Source: Phyllostachys edulis
Lineage: Eukaryota > Streptophyta > Magnoliopsida > Poales > Poaceae
Length of the DNA: 64,000 bases
Direction: 5' to 3'
NCBI GenBank assembly: GCA_036346405.1
Contig: CM070563.1
Coordinates: forward strand, 18,457,022 to 18,521,021
Below, piece by piece: positions 1 to 11,340 of the stretch. The notes under the pieces were generated by a model. It was not told the origin of the DNA. It did no database searches and worked only from the letters and a program-made list of their open reading frames with translations. The translations under genes and the position numbers were made by a program. The stretch's first letter is position 1; the number at the start of each line of letters is the position of its first letter.

Positions 1-273
1 GAAGCATAAAAATTCTAAAAGCCTAGCGATGGGGATTTTATAGCTTCTAATCTTTTAATTACGATCGGAAGTTTCCCACAAAAGTCCAACGGGCAAAAGC
101 TTCTTTTGTTCAAACGGACAGAAAAACTCTTCGGTTCCCAAGGCAAGTTCTCAACTTTAAAGTGAACACATACTACCTCAAATATCACGACATTAAAAGG
201 GAGTCTGCTCGATAAGACTTCATCAGAAAAAAGGTATACATACGACATGTTCATTTAAAGTTCAGGGGCTAGC
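1..273 (+). mobile_element. 3' internal end of a Tat-like Gypsy element
   Basis: This stretch leads into a purine-rich tract (about 258-273, AAGTTCAGGGGCTAGC) directly followed by an LTR starting TGACGAGG. The same arrangement (GCTGGGGGGCTAGA then TGACGAGG) precedes the 3' LTR of the Tat element at 48474, so I read this as the last internal bases and polypurine tract of a related element whose body lies outside the window. No coding region is recognisable; in the complete element the matching segment lies upstream of an antisense gene promoter. Confidence 0.6.
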
Positions 274-975
274 TGACGAGGATTAAAACCTCTATGTATT
301 AATTTAATACATAAAAGACCATACATCTTCGTGGTCGTAACCCCCTAAGGCTAACGACCTCACTGGTCGTGAGGATTCTAGAGGTTACACGATGGGTACC
401 CTGGTCGGACAAGGCTTTGTGCCTAGGGTCCGACTAGATAGCTACTCGGAAAAGCTATGAACTGGTATTTCTTACCATATGATGAATGGAACACGTGTTA
501 TATGTTCCAAACCGTGCGATGATATAATCCTGAGAGACTGACAATTAACTACCCTGCGGTTAAGCATCTCATAGACAACTACAAGGAAGTTGGCACAATC
601 GTTAATCGCCTTTATCGTTTCTAACCAAATAACGCTTTCACCAGGGACACCTTCTCCAGAAGTAATTGCCACCTCTTCAAGAGGTATTTAAGGGTGGAAC
701 GCAGAAGACGAAGGGACGGGGACAAAAGAACAAGAGAAGACAAACACAGAAGCCTAAGCGGTGGAATTAGAAACAAGATAGTCAGTCTTAGACTTAGAGT
801 CTAAGCCCGGTTACTTAGTTAAACATTCCTCATATTCAGTGTATTTAGGGTAGTTCCTAGTCAGGTCTTGTAAATCCAGTTCATATCAATAAAGAGCGGC
901 CTCCATTCCATCCCAGGAGATTTCACGTCATTTTCCTCTTTCATTTTCGTAAGATCGGCGATTCGATCGTCGACA
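274..975 (+). mobile_element. 3' LTR of Tat-like Gypsy element
   Basis: A 702-bp LTR beginning TGACGAGG and ending CGATCGTCGACA. Start and end resemble the LTRs at 36232-37023 and 48474-49259 (TGACGAGG...ACA/GCA). It holds a TATA-like box at 685-692 and one copy of the GGTCGTAA hairpin motif near 331-351. The following five bases (ATAAG, 976-980) would be the target duplication, but the other copy lies outside the window. The end position is inferred by analogy and could be a few bases off. Confidence 0.65.
685..692 (+). promoter_or_regulatory. TATA-like box of the LTR
   Basis: TATTTAAG about 290 bp before the LTR end, followed by a purine-rich segment. The position matches the TATAAAAG box of the related Tat LTR at 36772. 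Confidence 0.45.
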
Positions 976-999
976 ATAAGTATCTCCCGATTTTACCTG

Positions 1000-1345
1000 A
1001 CTATGTGGTTTTACCAAAGCTTGGATGCACACAGAAATGCCTAACTCTGCGGTTTTATCAAGACTTAGACGCCTACCTATATTTCTTACTCTGTGATTTT
1101 ACCATGACTTGGACACACACAGAAATGTCTAACTCCCAGATTTCTGTGTGCATCCAAGTTTTGGTAAAACTACAGAGTATGGAATATAGGTAGGCATCCA
1201 AGTCATGGCAAAATCACAAAGTTAGGCATTTCTGTGTGCATCCAAGTTTTGGTAAAACCACATAGTAAGGAATAAAGGTAGTCATCCGCGTCATGGTAAA
1301 ATCACAGAGTCAGGAATATAGGTAGTCATCTAAGTCATGGTAAAA
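1000..1345. repeat. Foldback (inverted repeat) element
   Basis: A left arm at about 1000-1050 (ACTATGTGGTTTTACC, then a segment containing GGATGCACACAGAAATG) recurs as its reverse complement at about 1217-1266. Further partial copies of TCATGGTAAAATCACAGAGT fill the right side to about 1345. The symmetry centre is near 1137. There is no coding capacity. It could be a MITE/foldback transposon, or a subterminal part of the CACTA-like element that follows. Confidence 0.55.
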
Positions 1346-1349
1346 TTAG

Positions 1350-3291
1350 GGAGTCAGAGACGATTTTTAATATGAACCGTCAGTATTTAATACAATCATA
1401 GATGGTTCATGTTGAAAATCGTCTGTGAAGTATCGCGGACGATTCTGAACAAAAACGGTCTGTGATATTACTAAAAATCACAAACGATTTTTCCTTAAAA
1501 CCGTATGTGATACTTCAAAGACGATGTTTAATACAAACCGTTTGTGATATTACAGTCATCAGAGATGGTTTTTGTTTGAAACCGTCTGTGATTCGCAGCG
1601 TGAGAGGGCGAAATTTTTTGGACACCTGCGTGGGAGGCGAAATGTTTTGGTGTTGTACTTATATATTATAGCCACCCACGCCTTGTCTTCCGTCAGTCTC
1701 TCCCTCTCCCATCCTCATGCCAACCTCCAGCAACTGCCCTCGGTGCGGTTCAGCGAGGAGATGCAGCCGAGGAGGAGGAGGAGGAGGAGGAGGAGGGACA
1801 CATAGGAGCTCCATGTCTGTCATAGGAGGCCGACACGCATCGACAGCCTACTATTTCATAGCGTCTCCGGTGAGCGGGGCGCTATGGCTCTACCAGTATC
1901 ACCAAATCTGCCTCCCCCTCTTGGCCTCAGGTGACTACGAAGTTTTGCCCCCAAAACCCCATCTAGGTTTCCTTCTCACTCTGATTCCGTCTCCTCCATC
2001 CTGTCAGATTTCATTCTCTATGAGGACCCCCATCTGTGGTCGACAAGGGCGGCCAATTCAGTTCAAGATGGATGCCTCTACTCAACCTCGTCATCATCAG
2101 AGAGTGAGCCATTAATTGAGAGAGAGAGAGAGAGAGATGATGCGGCCAAATTATCTATAACGAATGTTTCTGATTTTTCTTATTTAACACTTGATTGAAA
2201 CAATGGGCATGACATTATCAAGGCTGCTGCAGTGCATGAGGATGTCACGCATGCTGTTCACAGCCAAGGAAAGAAAACTGCATGTATGCATGTTGTACTT
2301 GAGCGGTGCATGGAGTCAAGCCATGCATATACAAGTGCACGCATGCTGTTGGGGGTGTTTCATCTAGGAGGAGGCCATGTAGTGCACGTCAAAGAGTTTA
2401 AGTTCTTTGAGTTCAACATTGGTACGTTCAGGGAAGGTCACTTGGATTTGTTTGACAAAAAGGAGATAGTTTCGGCCAGGAGATTACGTCTACGTTTTAT
2501 CTTTTCTTTGTGCAATCTTGGATGGGGGCCACCAAGTCAACCAAAGCCAATTCAATAAGGAGAGATGGCGTACTATAAGTTAATTTTGAAATTACTTGTA
2601 ATAGTATAGTTTAAATCTATTTTCGGCAATCAGAGTAGTTTAAATTTCCAATTAAAGTAGGAGTTTCAGTTTTGGAGTTATGAATTAAAACACAGGTGTG
2701 TGTTGGCCTTCGGTCGTTAGGGTTCATCCCTGTTCTATGAGTATTCTTGTGAATTCCAATCTCGGATTTCATCTTAGCTTGACGGTTTCTAGCTGTGGTG
2801 CTAGGAGTTACTCGTTGGATCTTTGATCCCTATTTCTCGTTTGTGTACTGTGTTGTGCACGGGTGTGAGATTTATTTATCGAAGTGCGAGTTGCATCCTA
2901 TAATTCATGCCCCACCTATTTGTTTGGGAATTTCCACCGTGAAAGATCGGGCAACCCACATATTTAATCTCGTCTAGAGGTTGATCCGCATTAGAGAGAG
3001 AGAGAGAGCATATGGAAACTAATGTCTAGCAATTGATTGGTTTGGCTCAAAATTCGATTTTTTTGCAACAGAAAAAACTATCACATATGGTTTTTACTAC
3101 AAAAAATCGTTTGTGATAATTGACTATCACATACGGTTATTGTTCAGAACCGTCTGTGATAGTTTTTTTCACAGACAGTTAAAAAACCGTACATGATGAC
3201 CTCATATTATCATAGACCCATAAAGTCAGACGGTTCGGAAAACCGTATGTGATGACAATTTTAAGCCGTATGTGACGACATTTTCTGTAGT
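1350..3291. mobile_element. CACTA-like non-autonomous DNA transposon
   Basis: Two clusters of short subterminal repeats, at about 1355-1600 and 3065-3291, carry variants of AACCGTCTGTGATA in both orientations (ACCGTATGTGATA, ATCACATACGGTT and others). The right end reads CATTTTCTGTAGT, close to the inverted form of the CACTACA termini of En/Spm elements. The left CACTA terminus is not visible, so this end may be truncated or joined to the foldback repeat. The interior (about 1700-2600) has short open frames but no recognisable transposase. It is called non-autonomous on that basis. Confidence 0.5.
1771..1796. repeat. GGA trinucleotide microsatellite
   Basis: Uninterrupted GGA units inside the CACTA-like element. 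GA dinucleotide runs of similar length occur at 2118-2137 and 2993-3008. Confidence 0.9.
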
Positions 3292-3712
3292 ATCGTAAAA
3301 TTTAGGAAAACCGTCATTTCAAATGGTGACAAGGATCCCGCAAGTCCCTGTCGCTATTCTAAATAACGACACAATCTACACTATAAAAGACCACAAATTT
3401 CTAGCATAACTCACTTTTATTCAGAAAAAAAAAGATAAAGAGGGGAGGGAAGGGAAGGGAGAGGAGCAGAGAGGAGTAGAGGGTAGGAGAGAACTAGTGA
3501 AGCACTGTCCATCCAGTTGTTCACCTTTCAGGTAAAATTTTTAACCGAATGGATTACATAGTTTTAGATATACGGTTATGTAGTGTAATATATTGTACGT
3601 AATACTTTTCAATGGGTAGTTTAGTTTAAGATATGTGGTTAATTGCGAAAATCTTGTCTACAATGTAGTACGTCAAATATGTCGGACATCAACAATTTCA
3701 AAATTTACTATG
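3292..3712. other. Intergenic segment, no gene seen
   Basis: Sequence between the CACTA-like end and the hAT-like element. It contains a polypurine stretch at about 3426-3490 (AAAAAAAAGATAAAGAGGGG and onward) and nothing else I recognise. Confidence 0.5.
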
Positions 3713-3720
3713 GTTAGGGG

Positions 3721-5937
3721 TAGGGGTGGAAACGAGCCGAGCCGAGCTGACTCAAGCCAGACTCGTTTTGGCTCAAGTGAACAATTGGCTCAGCTTGGCT
3801 CAACTCGTTTTGGGAGTGAGCCAGGCGATAGGCTTGGCTCGGCTCGAATTAAAGCTCGAGCGGGCTCACGAGCCGAGCCATAACGTTCTGCTCGAGGTAG
3901 CCTCCATCTCCTGATCAAGTATTTCTACTCCAACGTGCAAGTATTTTTGGACATATCTCTAGGCAAGGATTACAGGTACATATCTTCTTAAATACAACAT
4001 GCCCAGCAACTCAACATATTACACTTTCATCAGAACAATATCTTCTTAAATATTACAGAACAATACAAGGATTTCATGATCAAATGGACAAGAACGAATC
4101 AGGAAAATATTAGAATCTGGTAGTGCTCAACGCCATGCATACTTTCATCAGAGCATCCATGTCCTACAAAAAGGAAAATTCACTAGCTTGCAGCCTTATA
4201 CACTGGAGTTACCAGATACGCTCAATCAAATTTTTGCAGGACTCACCTTGATTTGGATCTGAGGATCATGTTAGTGTCGGGCAGAGGATTAGGGAGGCTA
4301 GCTGAGGAGTGAGGACGGCGGCCGATAGAGATCGAGTGAGGACGGCGACGTCAAGCACGGGGTCGAGGGAGGCCGGCGGAGTTTGACGGACAATGATAGT
4401 GTCAGGTGGAGGTCGATGGAGGCCGGCGGCCGTCGAGGAAGGACATGGGCCAACGGAGGCCGCGGGAGACTGGCGGAGTTGGGGGAGGAGGGCAAAGGTA
4501 GACGACGTCGGGGTGAGAGAGACGGCGTATGGGGGAGAACGGCGGCATCAAGGGGCCGAGCCCTCGAGTCACTAGGGAGATGACGTGGGGTGTGGGAGCT
4601 GAAGGGGAAGGAGGACAGGGCAGCAACACTGTGGACCGGGCGGGGTGGAGAGGGGGCGGGGTGGATGGGCGGCACAGAGGACGGGGAGAGGAAGGGGATC
4701 GCCAGATTGGGATCAGGATTGGGAGGATTGGATTTCGAGTTGGGGATTGGGACTTCAGGAGGAAGGGGACCGATCGGGGATTCAAGGGTTAGGTTAGGAC
4801 TCTGGGCCTTCATGGGAGTATGATTCGTGTGACTCTAGGCCTTCGTGGGCTGCACTATACCATGTGTGAGCCAAACGAGCCATGCGAGCTGCTCAAGCTC
4901 GGCTCGTTATTTCTCCAAGCTGAACAAGAGGCTCGGCTCGGCTCAAAAATTCACGAGCCTGAGCTGAGCCGAAGATACGGGGTGGTGGCCCGATCTTCTC
5001 GAGTAGAACCGTGGATAAATAGCGCTTGATGATGAATAACGCCAGTTGTACACCATGCGCCAGTGCACGGACTTGCAGTTCTATGGATATTCGCCAACAC
5101 GCACCGGGATGATCGCCGCTAGACCACGAGCGAAGATCGCCAAGCCCTCAATTCCCAGCAGAACAGCAAACTTGACCTTAAAAATGCAGAACGAACAATT
5201 GATCACCTAATTCTCTCTTAGAAGTCCTCACATGAACTCTGATTTAGAAAGAACAAGCAATAGCTATGTTTTAATTGTTATGCATAAACTGGTCTGATTT
5301 ACAATGGGGGTCTACCCCTCAATATATAGTCTGGGCCTATGAACTATTCAGCACTAATTTTCCATGTGGTACTATTCACGCGACGCTTCTCGCTCACGCA
5401 TGGCATCAGAAGCGCTGCCCCAGATCGAGCACTGCAGTTACATGTTCATGGCCCATTACTGTTCACGCATGGCACTATTCATGGGCCGGTTATTGTTCAT
5501 ACCGTGGGCTTGTGCTTCCTTCCTGGTTCCTCTACATGGGCTTTGTGCTTGACCGCTTGAGCCTTGATCCCTTGCTTGGTCGAATGGGTTGTAGGCCAGC
5601 GCCTTGACCTTCTCATTTGATGGCCTTCCTTGGATGACCGTCGCATATCCTTGATCTTTGTCCATCGCTAAATCTTCAAACCTGAGCACAAGCAAAACAC
5701 TGTTTTTAGGTAGTATAAAATTCTCATTAAAATCGATGACATCTTTATTAAGGAGCAAGTTCACCTGAGATTGTAGTTTCTTAGCACGTGCTCTTGTTAT
5801 TGGTCCTGTCGACAACTCGAGGCGTATATCATGATCCTTAGGTGGAGGAGAAGAAGGTGTCGTAGGGATGCCCTCATTAGCCGAGCTTGCCACGAGCTGA
5901 GTTGGCTCGCGAGACTCGAGCTATTTTTTTAGCCCTA
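3721..5937. mobile_element. Non-autonomous hAT-like element (GAGCCGAGC arms)
   Basis: It begins TAGGGGTGGAAACGAGCC and ends with the imperfect inverse (CTCGAGCTATTTTTTTAGCCCTA region). The flanks are GTTAGGGG (3713-3720) and GTTAGGAG (5938-5945), an 8-bp target duplication with one mismatch, as expected for hAT insertions. The arms (3733-3885 and 4865-4970, resuming 5880-5937) are packed with GAGCCGAG/CTCGGCTC units. The interior at about 4297-4823 is GC-rich with long open frames on both strands, low in complexity and rich in Pro, Ser and Arg; it has no transposase similarity that I can see and may be a captured promoter or exon. The right arm is split by a solo LTR at 4973-5879. Confidence 0.65.
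4973..5879 (-). mobile_element. Solo LTR (copy 1) with pol-tail coding segment
   Basis: A 907-bp insert flanked by a perfect 5-bp duplication GCCGA (4968-4972 and 5880-5884). Read on the minus strand, the start TAATGAGGGCATCCCTAC corresponds to TGATGAGGACATCCCTAC of copy 2 at 6473-7509, and the end corresponds to ...CCCCATATCA there. The terminal TG and CA have mutated here. Just inside the minus-strand start it encodes a segment with GPITRARAKKLQ followed by NENFILPKNSVLL, a motif I associate with the C-terminal tail of plant Gypsy polyproteins that runs into the LTR. A TATA-like CTATATATTG lies on the minus strand near 5320-5330. No internal region or second LTR is present. Confidence 0.65.
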
Positions 5938-5945
5938 GTTAGGAG

Positions 5946-6318
5946 ACTGACTATTCTTGAGGGTCCCAAGGGGATTAATTTGTGTTATTTCCAATCGGTG
6001 ATCGTGACCCTAACAAGCCTAGAGCAGCATACATGGGGCGTTGTGATGCGGTGGTTATTCCACACATTCGATTTAGACCATGTTGTGTATGATCTGAGAT
6101 TGAGTTGCCTTGTTAACTGAGCACCATAGGACACATATTGGGAATTGGTGCAACCCAAGGGAACAAGGTCATAGCAGTCATATGTACGCAGGGCGAGGGA
6201 GGAACGGTGAGATATGGTCCTTTTGGCCTAGGCATATGCCAAGCCCACTCCTGCATCGGCGGCTGAACAACAAGGGGGTGGTGATACCGAAGAAGAAGTC
6301 GAGGACTCCAACCACAGC
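5946..6318. other. Upstream flank of the MULE pseudogene
   Basis: Nothing is clearly assignable. The last part (from about 6230) translates to an acidic stretch with AAEQQGGGDTEEEVED continuous with the MULE reading frame, so it may be the degenerate N-terminus of that protein. Confidence 0.4.
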
Positions 6319-8890
6319 GTGGTGCACACAATGGCTGAAGGTTTGGGAGTTGCTGTTGCTGTCGATGACGACCCTATGGAAGGAGCTCCTTTAGTCAGGC
6401 AAGCTAGTGGGCTTGCTGACGAGGGTGAGGAGCTGGAAGCCCTAGTCCAAAGGATGGATCTCAAAGACCAGGTGATATGGGGTTGCCCGATCTTCTCGAC
6501 GTAGGATCAAGATACTCACGTGCAGCCTCTTAAATCGTAGTCATCTTTCGTTGCCCGCGCAAGGATTAGCACTCTTTAATTCGCAAGAACATACATGTTG
6601 ATTTCACTGACCACCAAGTGAAATCTATCGTGCTCACAATTTCCAGTGGAAAAATTGAACGATCTGAATTTGGAACTCCTAATTCCTGCACAAGTTGGTT
6701 CAGCCATACTTGGAAGAAACAAGAGCAATCTGCTATCTTTTTTTATTAAACATGGTCTACCAATAAATGGGTATATATGACCCCTAGGGTCGGCCACAAG
6801 GTATCTAAACCGACTCCAAGTCATCCCTACATCTATTGGACTCAAGCTCACACAAAAAAGAAAACCTAAATTTGCAGCTGTCATGTTGTTTCGGTCATAG
6901 TGGTACAACCATAAGGTTTATAAGGCTGGCACCATATCCGTTGCGTGGGCCTTAGAATAATATTTCCAACAAGCACAAGAGCACCCCAATCGGACTCTGT
7001 TTGTGAAAGTTATGGCCTTTTTATTACGGGCTCTGTGGGCTGTCTCGAACCAAATCCGAATTGAATTCTGAGTTGATTCCAAACATGATTTCAGTTGGAC
7101 TTGTGGGAGTTCCAAATTGGGCTTGGCAATCTTATCAAAACTTGGGCTATGGATTCTTGGGCTTCTCCCCTTTTCCTCTTCCACTGCATGGGCCTTCCCC
7201 TTGCTTTCCCATGGCCTTGGTAGTAAGTATGGTTGCCATCTTCTTTGTACTTCTCCATTGCTTTGGCCCGACCACCCTCTCGGTTCCAAAGTCTTGACAC
7301 TTGTTAAACCTAAGAATGCACAAAGTATTGTATGAGGTAGTATACAATTCTCATCGACAACACAAGAAAACTCATTAAGAAATAAATGCACCTGTTGTTT
7401 TAGAAGCTTGACTCGTGCTCTAGTTATTGGACCTTTAGGTGCATCACGAACATCCTCATGCACACGTGAAGAGTTGGAAGATGTGATAGTAGTAGGGATG
7501 TCCTCATCACTAGGACTACATGACATTGTCAGAAGATGAAGGATCCAACGACGAGGATGGTGTGGAACAACAGGTGGTTCCATCTAAGTGGAACACATAC
7601 CAGTTCGACAACCTCGTCGTTAATGAAGGCTCCTGTGTGCCGTGGGAGTACGACCAGAGCGAGGTTAGGTGAGGAGCTATCTACAAATGCAAGAAGGCTG
7701 TGCAGGAGGCTGTCAAATGCTGGGCCTTGTCGGTGCGGCATTCATTCACAATCGTCAAGTCTAAGTGGGACATAGAGAGATGCTCTTGGTGAGTGCACGC
7801 ATTTTATTCTAAGTAGGACATCTACTAAAAATGCTCTATAATGGTCCCTCACATATGTGTCGTCGCTGAGTCATTGCAGTCCCACAAGAACATGTCACCA
7901 AGCTTCATCACGAGCATCATGTACGGTAAGATCATGGATAATCTAGATTTTGAGCTATGATCCATCATTTGGGCAAGGTTCTAGTATAGAATCAGTTATG
8001 CCAAGGCGTGGAGGGCAAAATAGAAGGCATTAGAATCATGGTTTAGTACGTTCAAGGACTCCTACCACAACCTCCCTGGCCAACACTGAGTCATACAAGA
8101 TAGGAATCCCGGAACTCATGTCGACATTCAAGATTCCACGCATCCGAAGTGAGGCAATAAGAGGGTGCTAAAGCGAGCATTTTTCACTGTTGGTCTATGC
8201 ATCAATGCATTCCAGCACTACCATCCAATCTTGTGTGTGGATGGCATATTCCTGACTGGAAAGTACAAGGTCCAGTATTGACTACAATAGCGGCAGACAA
8301 GAACAATCAAGTTCTTCCTGTGGCATTCGCATTCATTGAAAGAGAGAACACGTACACCTGATTGTGGTTCCTGGGGAATATGAGGATTTCCATTGTACAT
8401 GGCCGTCCTAATGTATGTGTCATACATGATCAACATGCATGCCTACTGAGAGCAATAACTCAGCTACAGCAAGGAGAGAACGAACCACTTCCATGGGTGG
8501 ATCTGCAAAGCAGGTGGTGATTCTGAATGAGCAGACCCAGACACACAGAAGGGTAGTAGCAGAAAAGGTCACTACAAGCACTGACCAAACCCCTGAAGTA
8601 TTGGCACAGCAACCCACAAATGGTCCTAGTGTGACGAGCAAGACGTGGGTGCAGGTGAACTGCTTCTCGGACTAGATTGAGCATGAGCCTAAAGAGAAGT
8701 GGTTGCTGCTACATCACAGGGGTGGTGCTCGATATAGTGTCACGACAACCAATCTAGCCGAGGTCTACAATTGGGTCATGCGCGGCGCCAGGTGCCTCCG
8801 CGGTACCATAAATTACTTCATTGACAGGAACCACAACGCGTCGCTCGCCATGGCAAATGATAAGTATTGTACTCTACTATGATCACCTAG
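6319..8890 (+). pseudogene. Mutator-like (MuDR-type) transposase, disrupted
   Basis: A degenerate transposase. The 5' part (to 6472) encodes an acidic segment ending MDLKDQ. After a solo LTR insertion (6473-7509, plus one duplication copy) the same frame resumes as DYMTLSEDEGSNDEDG, followed by WNTYQFDNLVVNEG and VPWEYDQSEV, typical of the MuDR N-terminal domain. Further on, in shifting frames, come SYAKAWRAK (about 8000), CVDGIFLTGKY with the first catalytic aspartate (about 8240), and VAFAFIERENTYTW (about 8330). At about 8710-8790 GGARYSV..TNLAEVYNWVMRGAR matches the usual C-terminal block. Several stops and frameshifts show it is dead. No terminal inverted repeats were identified. Confidence 0.75.
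6473..7509 (-). mobile_element. Solo LTR (copy 2) inserted in the MULE
   Basis: A 1037-bp insert flanked by CCAGG (6468-6472) and CTAGG (7510-7514), a 5-bp duplication with one change. On the minus strand it starts TGATGAGGACATCCC and ends CCCCATATCA, giving TG...CA termini. The minus-strand open frame from 7509 inward reads DEDIPTT, then GPITRARVKLLKQQV and DENCILPH, paralogous to copy 1. Removing the insert and one duplication joins the MULE reading frame exactly. A lone LTR with a duplication is the usual product of LTR-LTR recombination. Confidence 0.75.
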
Positions 8891-8929
8891 TACATGATCA
8901 CTGGGCATTCAAGATGGGCACGACGGGTC
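8891..8929. other. Junction between MULE and truncated LTR
   Basis: The sequence left of 8930 does not match the corresponding LTR position left of 16484, so the LTR copy is truncated here. No target duplication can be identified. Confidence 0.5.
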
Positions 8930-11323
8930 AGGTTTGAATGGTGATGTTGAAGGCATATTCTAAGTAATACGCCTTCCCAAATCGAAAGCGTATTCCTCAG
9001 AGGGTGGTTAAGCCGATTAAAATTTGATTATGACAAGTGAGACCTACATGTAAGTGACCATTAAATTTCAATCCGATTATTATTCCTTCTTAAGACTAAT
9101 CTAATTAACTGATGAGTGGGGCCTACCTATCAGTTTTGTCATTTAATTCATTTTAATACCAGACTTGACGAGTGGGACCGGCTCGTCAGTGACACAAATT
9201 TTAAAACCATTTCAATTAGAAAACTAACAGCCATGAGGGCCAATCAAGGAGTGGCATGTCAAGGTATTTAAGGCTAAAGGTGGGGTTATCACCTAATCGC
9301 GTCAACCCAGCGTGGCGCGGGCTTGCCGTGCGTGCACTGGCACGGTCGTACATGCTCCAGCGTGGCAAGGATGATGGACGGTGCCGCACAGGCTAGGCGA
9401 GGTGGGGGAAGGCTTGGTCTGGTGTGGAGTGGGGTCATGGATCATCCAGTGGCGATGCGTGGACCGAGGGTCGTCGTTGGCGAACCTATGGTGGCTGAAG
9501 GCGGAGGAGAAGGCTCGGCCACGCGAGAACTCAAGCTAGGAGCGGTGAACATCAGCAGAAAGCGGTGCGTTGGACTCACATCCTCACTAGGAACACAAAG
9601 TGACCGTTAGTCGAGGCAGAGGAGGATCGTGTCTGCAGGAAAGGTAGCGACAGCAGTGGTGGCGTGGAGATTCACGACGGGGACGAGTTCTTCTTGAACA
9701 GATGAGAAAGGAAGGGGTGGGAAGGTGTAATCGGACTCAGAGAACTCGACAGAAGCACCGAGTTGAAGCTAGGCTTACCAAGGATGACGTGTTGACCATG
9801 GCGGCGCTCCATTGAAGATGAGGAAGACGACGGCTACCTTGCTCCCCCTCGGGCCAAAATCCAATTAAACTTGGGGTTAAGCTCTGTGAGGGAAGGCGAC
9901 CACGAATGACAAGGTCTTGCCTAGATTGCTTACCCCTAACATGGAATGGCACGACAGGGACATGGTGGATGCGCCTAGTAGTGAAAGGAATGCCGCTTGG
10001 GTTCGTGGCAGAGGAGACGAGGGATGGAGCTAGATGTTACAAAAATAGAGAAGGCGAAGAAAAGGAAGCTCAGTGATGTAAGGGGTGGCTTAAATAGATG
10101 ATTCCTCATGCGTGACCTCGAGCTCCCTCTCTTCTCGGTTAAAGGAGTCTTCTCGTGATATCTCGGTGTTGACAGTGAACGGAGCAATGCCGTTGGTAGG
10201 TGTAGGGCTCTAGTTGGCTGCCTTGTTCGGTGGCGCGACAGCGTTAGAAATGGCAAATGGAGGAGGTCGGGGCGAGGTGGCATCCATGCGAGCACATCGA
10301 TAGAGCGCGCTCGGCGCGTGGAGAAGAAGGAAGACTGTCGAGGCAGGCCCGCGTGTCGACGAGAGGAAGAGAAAAGTAGAAGCGGCTTCGCCAGGAAAGG
10401 TCTTCCTGCAACGAAAGGGAAAAGGGAAAGAGGGGAGGCGGCTTCGGTTGGGCAGCGGGCCGGCCTGACGTGTAGGGTCTACCGGTCAGCAACTTAGTAG
10501 CGGGTCGGGTCGAGCGATTGGATCGGGCGAGCGGGTGGAACCGGACCCATCAGAACTTAGGTTTTAATTGAAATTTGACTTTTGATTCTCTACTTTGATT
10601 GGTTGTTTAAAATAGCAAAATCATTCTACAAATTGTGAAATTTTGTAGGTGAGTTTTGCAGGTATTCGAGAACCTAGGAAAAATATTTTCAATCACTGTT
10701 CACATGATTTGTTTGTATTTTAAATTCAAATTCAAATTTGAACATGCAAATTAAATAGGGAACCAAATAGCCTCCAAAAATTCCAGAAAAAAATCAAACA
10801 AGCATATCATAGAAGATAGAATCCAACTAAAATATTCCCAGATATGGGTCCTACAATATTTTCAAAATAAAAACCAGTTTGTATTTCTAAGCTAGAGAAA
10901 GTATATTTTCAAGTTCGAATTTTAGAATCCTTTTGAAATTACCTCAAGCATTCTAGGAGCATTCGAGGTTTTACTGACTTTAAGTTGAATTCCAAAATAA
11001 ACATTCCCATACTTGAAACCTTTTTTGTTTTGCCCTAAATTCAATTTGAGCTTTTGAATTGGAGAAGGAGTATTGGATTTCTAGGTTTAAATTATAGTCT
11101 TCAAAAATCAAAGGATTTTCAACATATGGTTTACACTCCACTCTCAACTAAGTTTCAAGATCTTGAATTTTTTTTATTTTGTTTCAGAAAAATTATTTCT
11201 AGGATTTGGAAGACCAGGTTTTAACCTATTTGTTTTGCAACAAAAAGTTTTAAAACGACTAAAATTTCACAAATGCACATTAGATACTTAATTAATCCAG
11301 CTTAGAGATCTTGGGCTATGACA
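8930..11323 (-). repeat. Truncated 3' LTR of the LARD-like element
   Basis: Matches 16484-18932 nearly throughout, starting at GGGTCAGG and ending CTTGGGCTATGACA (minus-strand start TGTCATAGCC). Relative to the 5' LTR it lacks 48 bp near 8983, exactly the segment between two copies of GCCTTCCC. The part equivalent to 13870-16483 is missing. Confidence 0.75.
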
Positions 11324-11340
11324 AACCTACCCCCCCTTAA
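11324..11340 (-). other. Polypurine tract
   Basis: The minus strand reads TTAAGGGGGGGTAGGTT immediately before the LTR start, the expected plus-strand priming site. Confidence 0.75.

Noticed and set aside
2232..2558. 108-codon frame inside the CACTA-like element
   Set aside because: No recognisable domain and no splice or promoter support. It is mentioned only as part of the element.
4298..4813. 171-codon minus-strand frame as a gene
   Set aside because: Low-complexity Pro/Ser/Arg sequence from a GC-rich core, with equally long frames on the other strand; no domain is visible.
5456..5893. Independent gene encoding GPITRAR protein
   Set aside because: It lies inside a solo LTR with a target duplication and has a paralogue in another solo LTR; it is the tail of a retrotransposon polyprotein.
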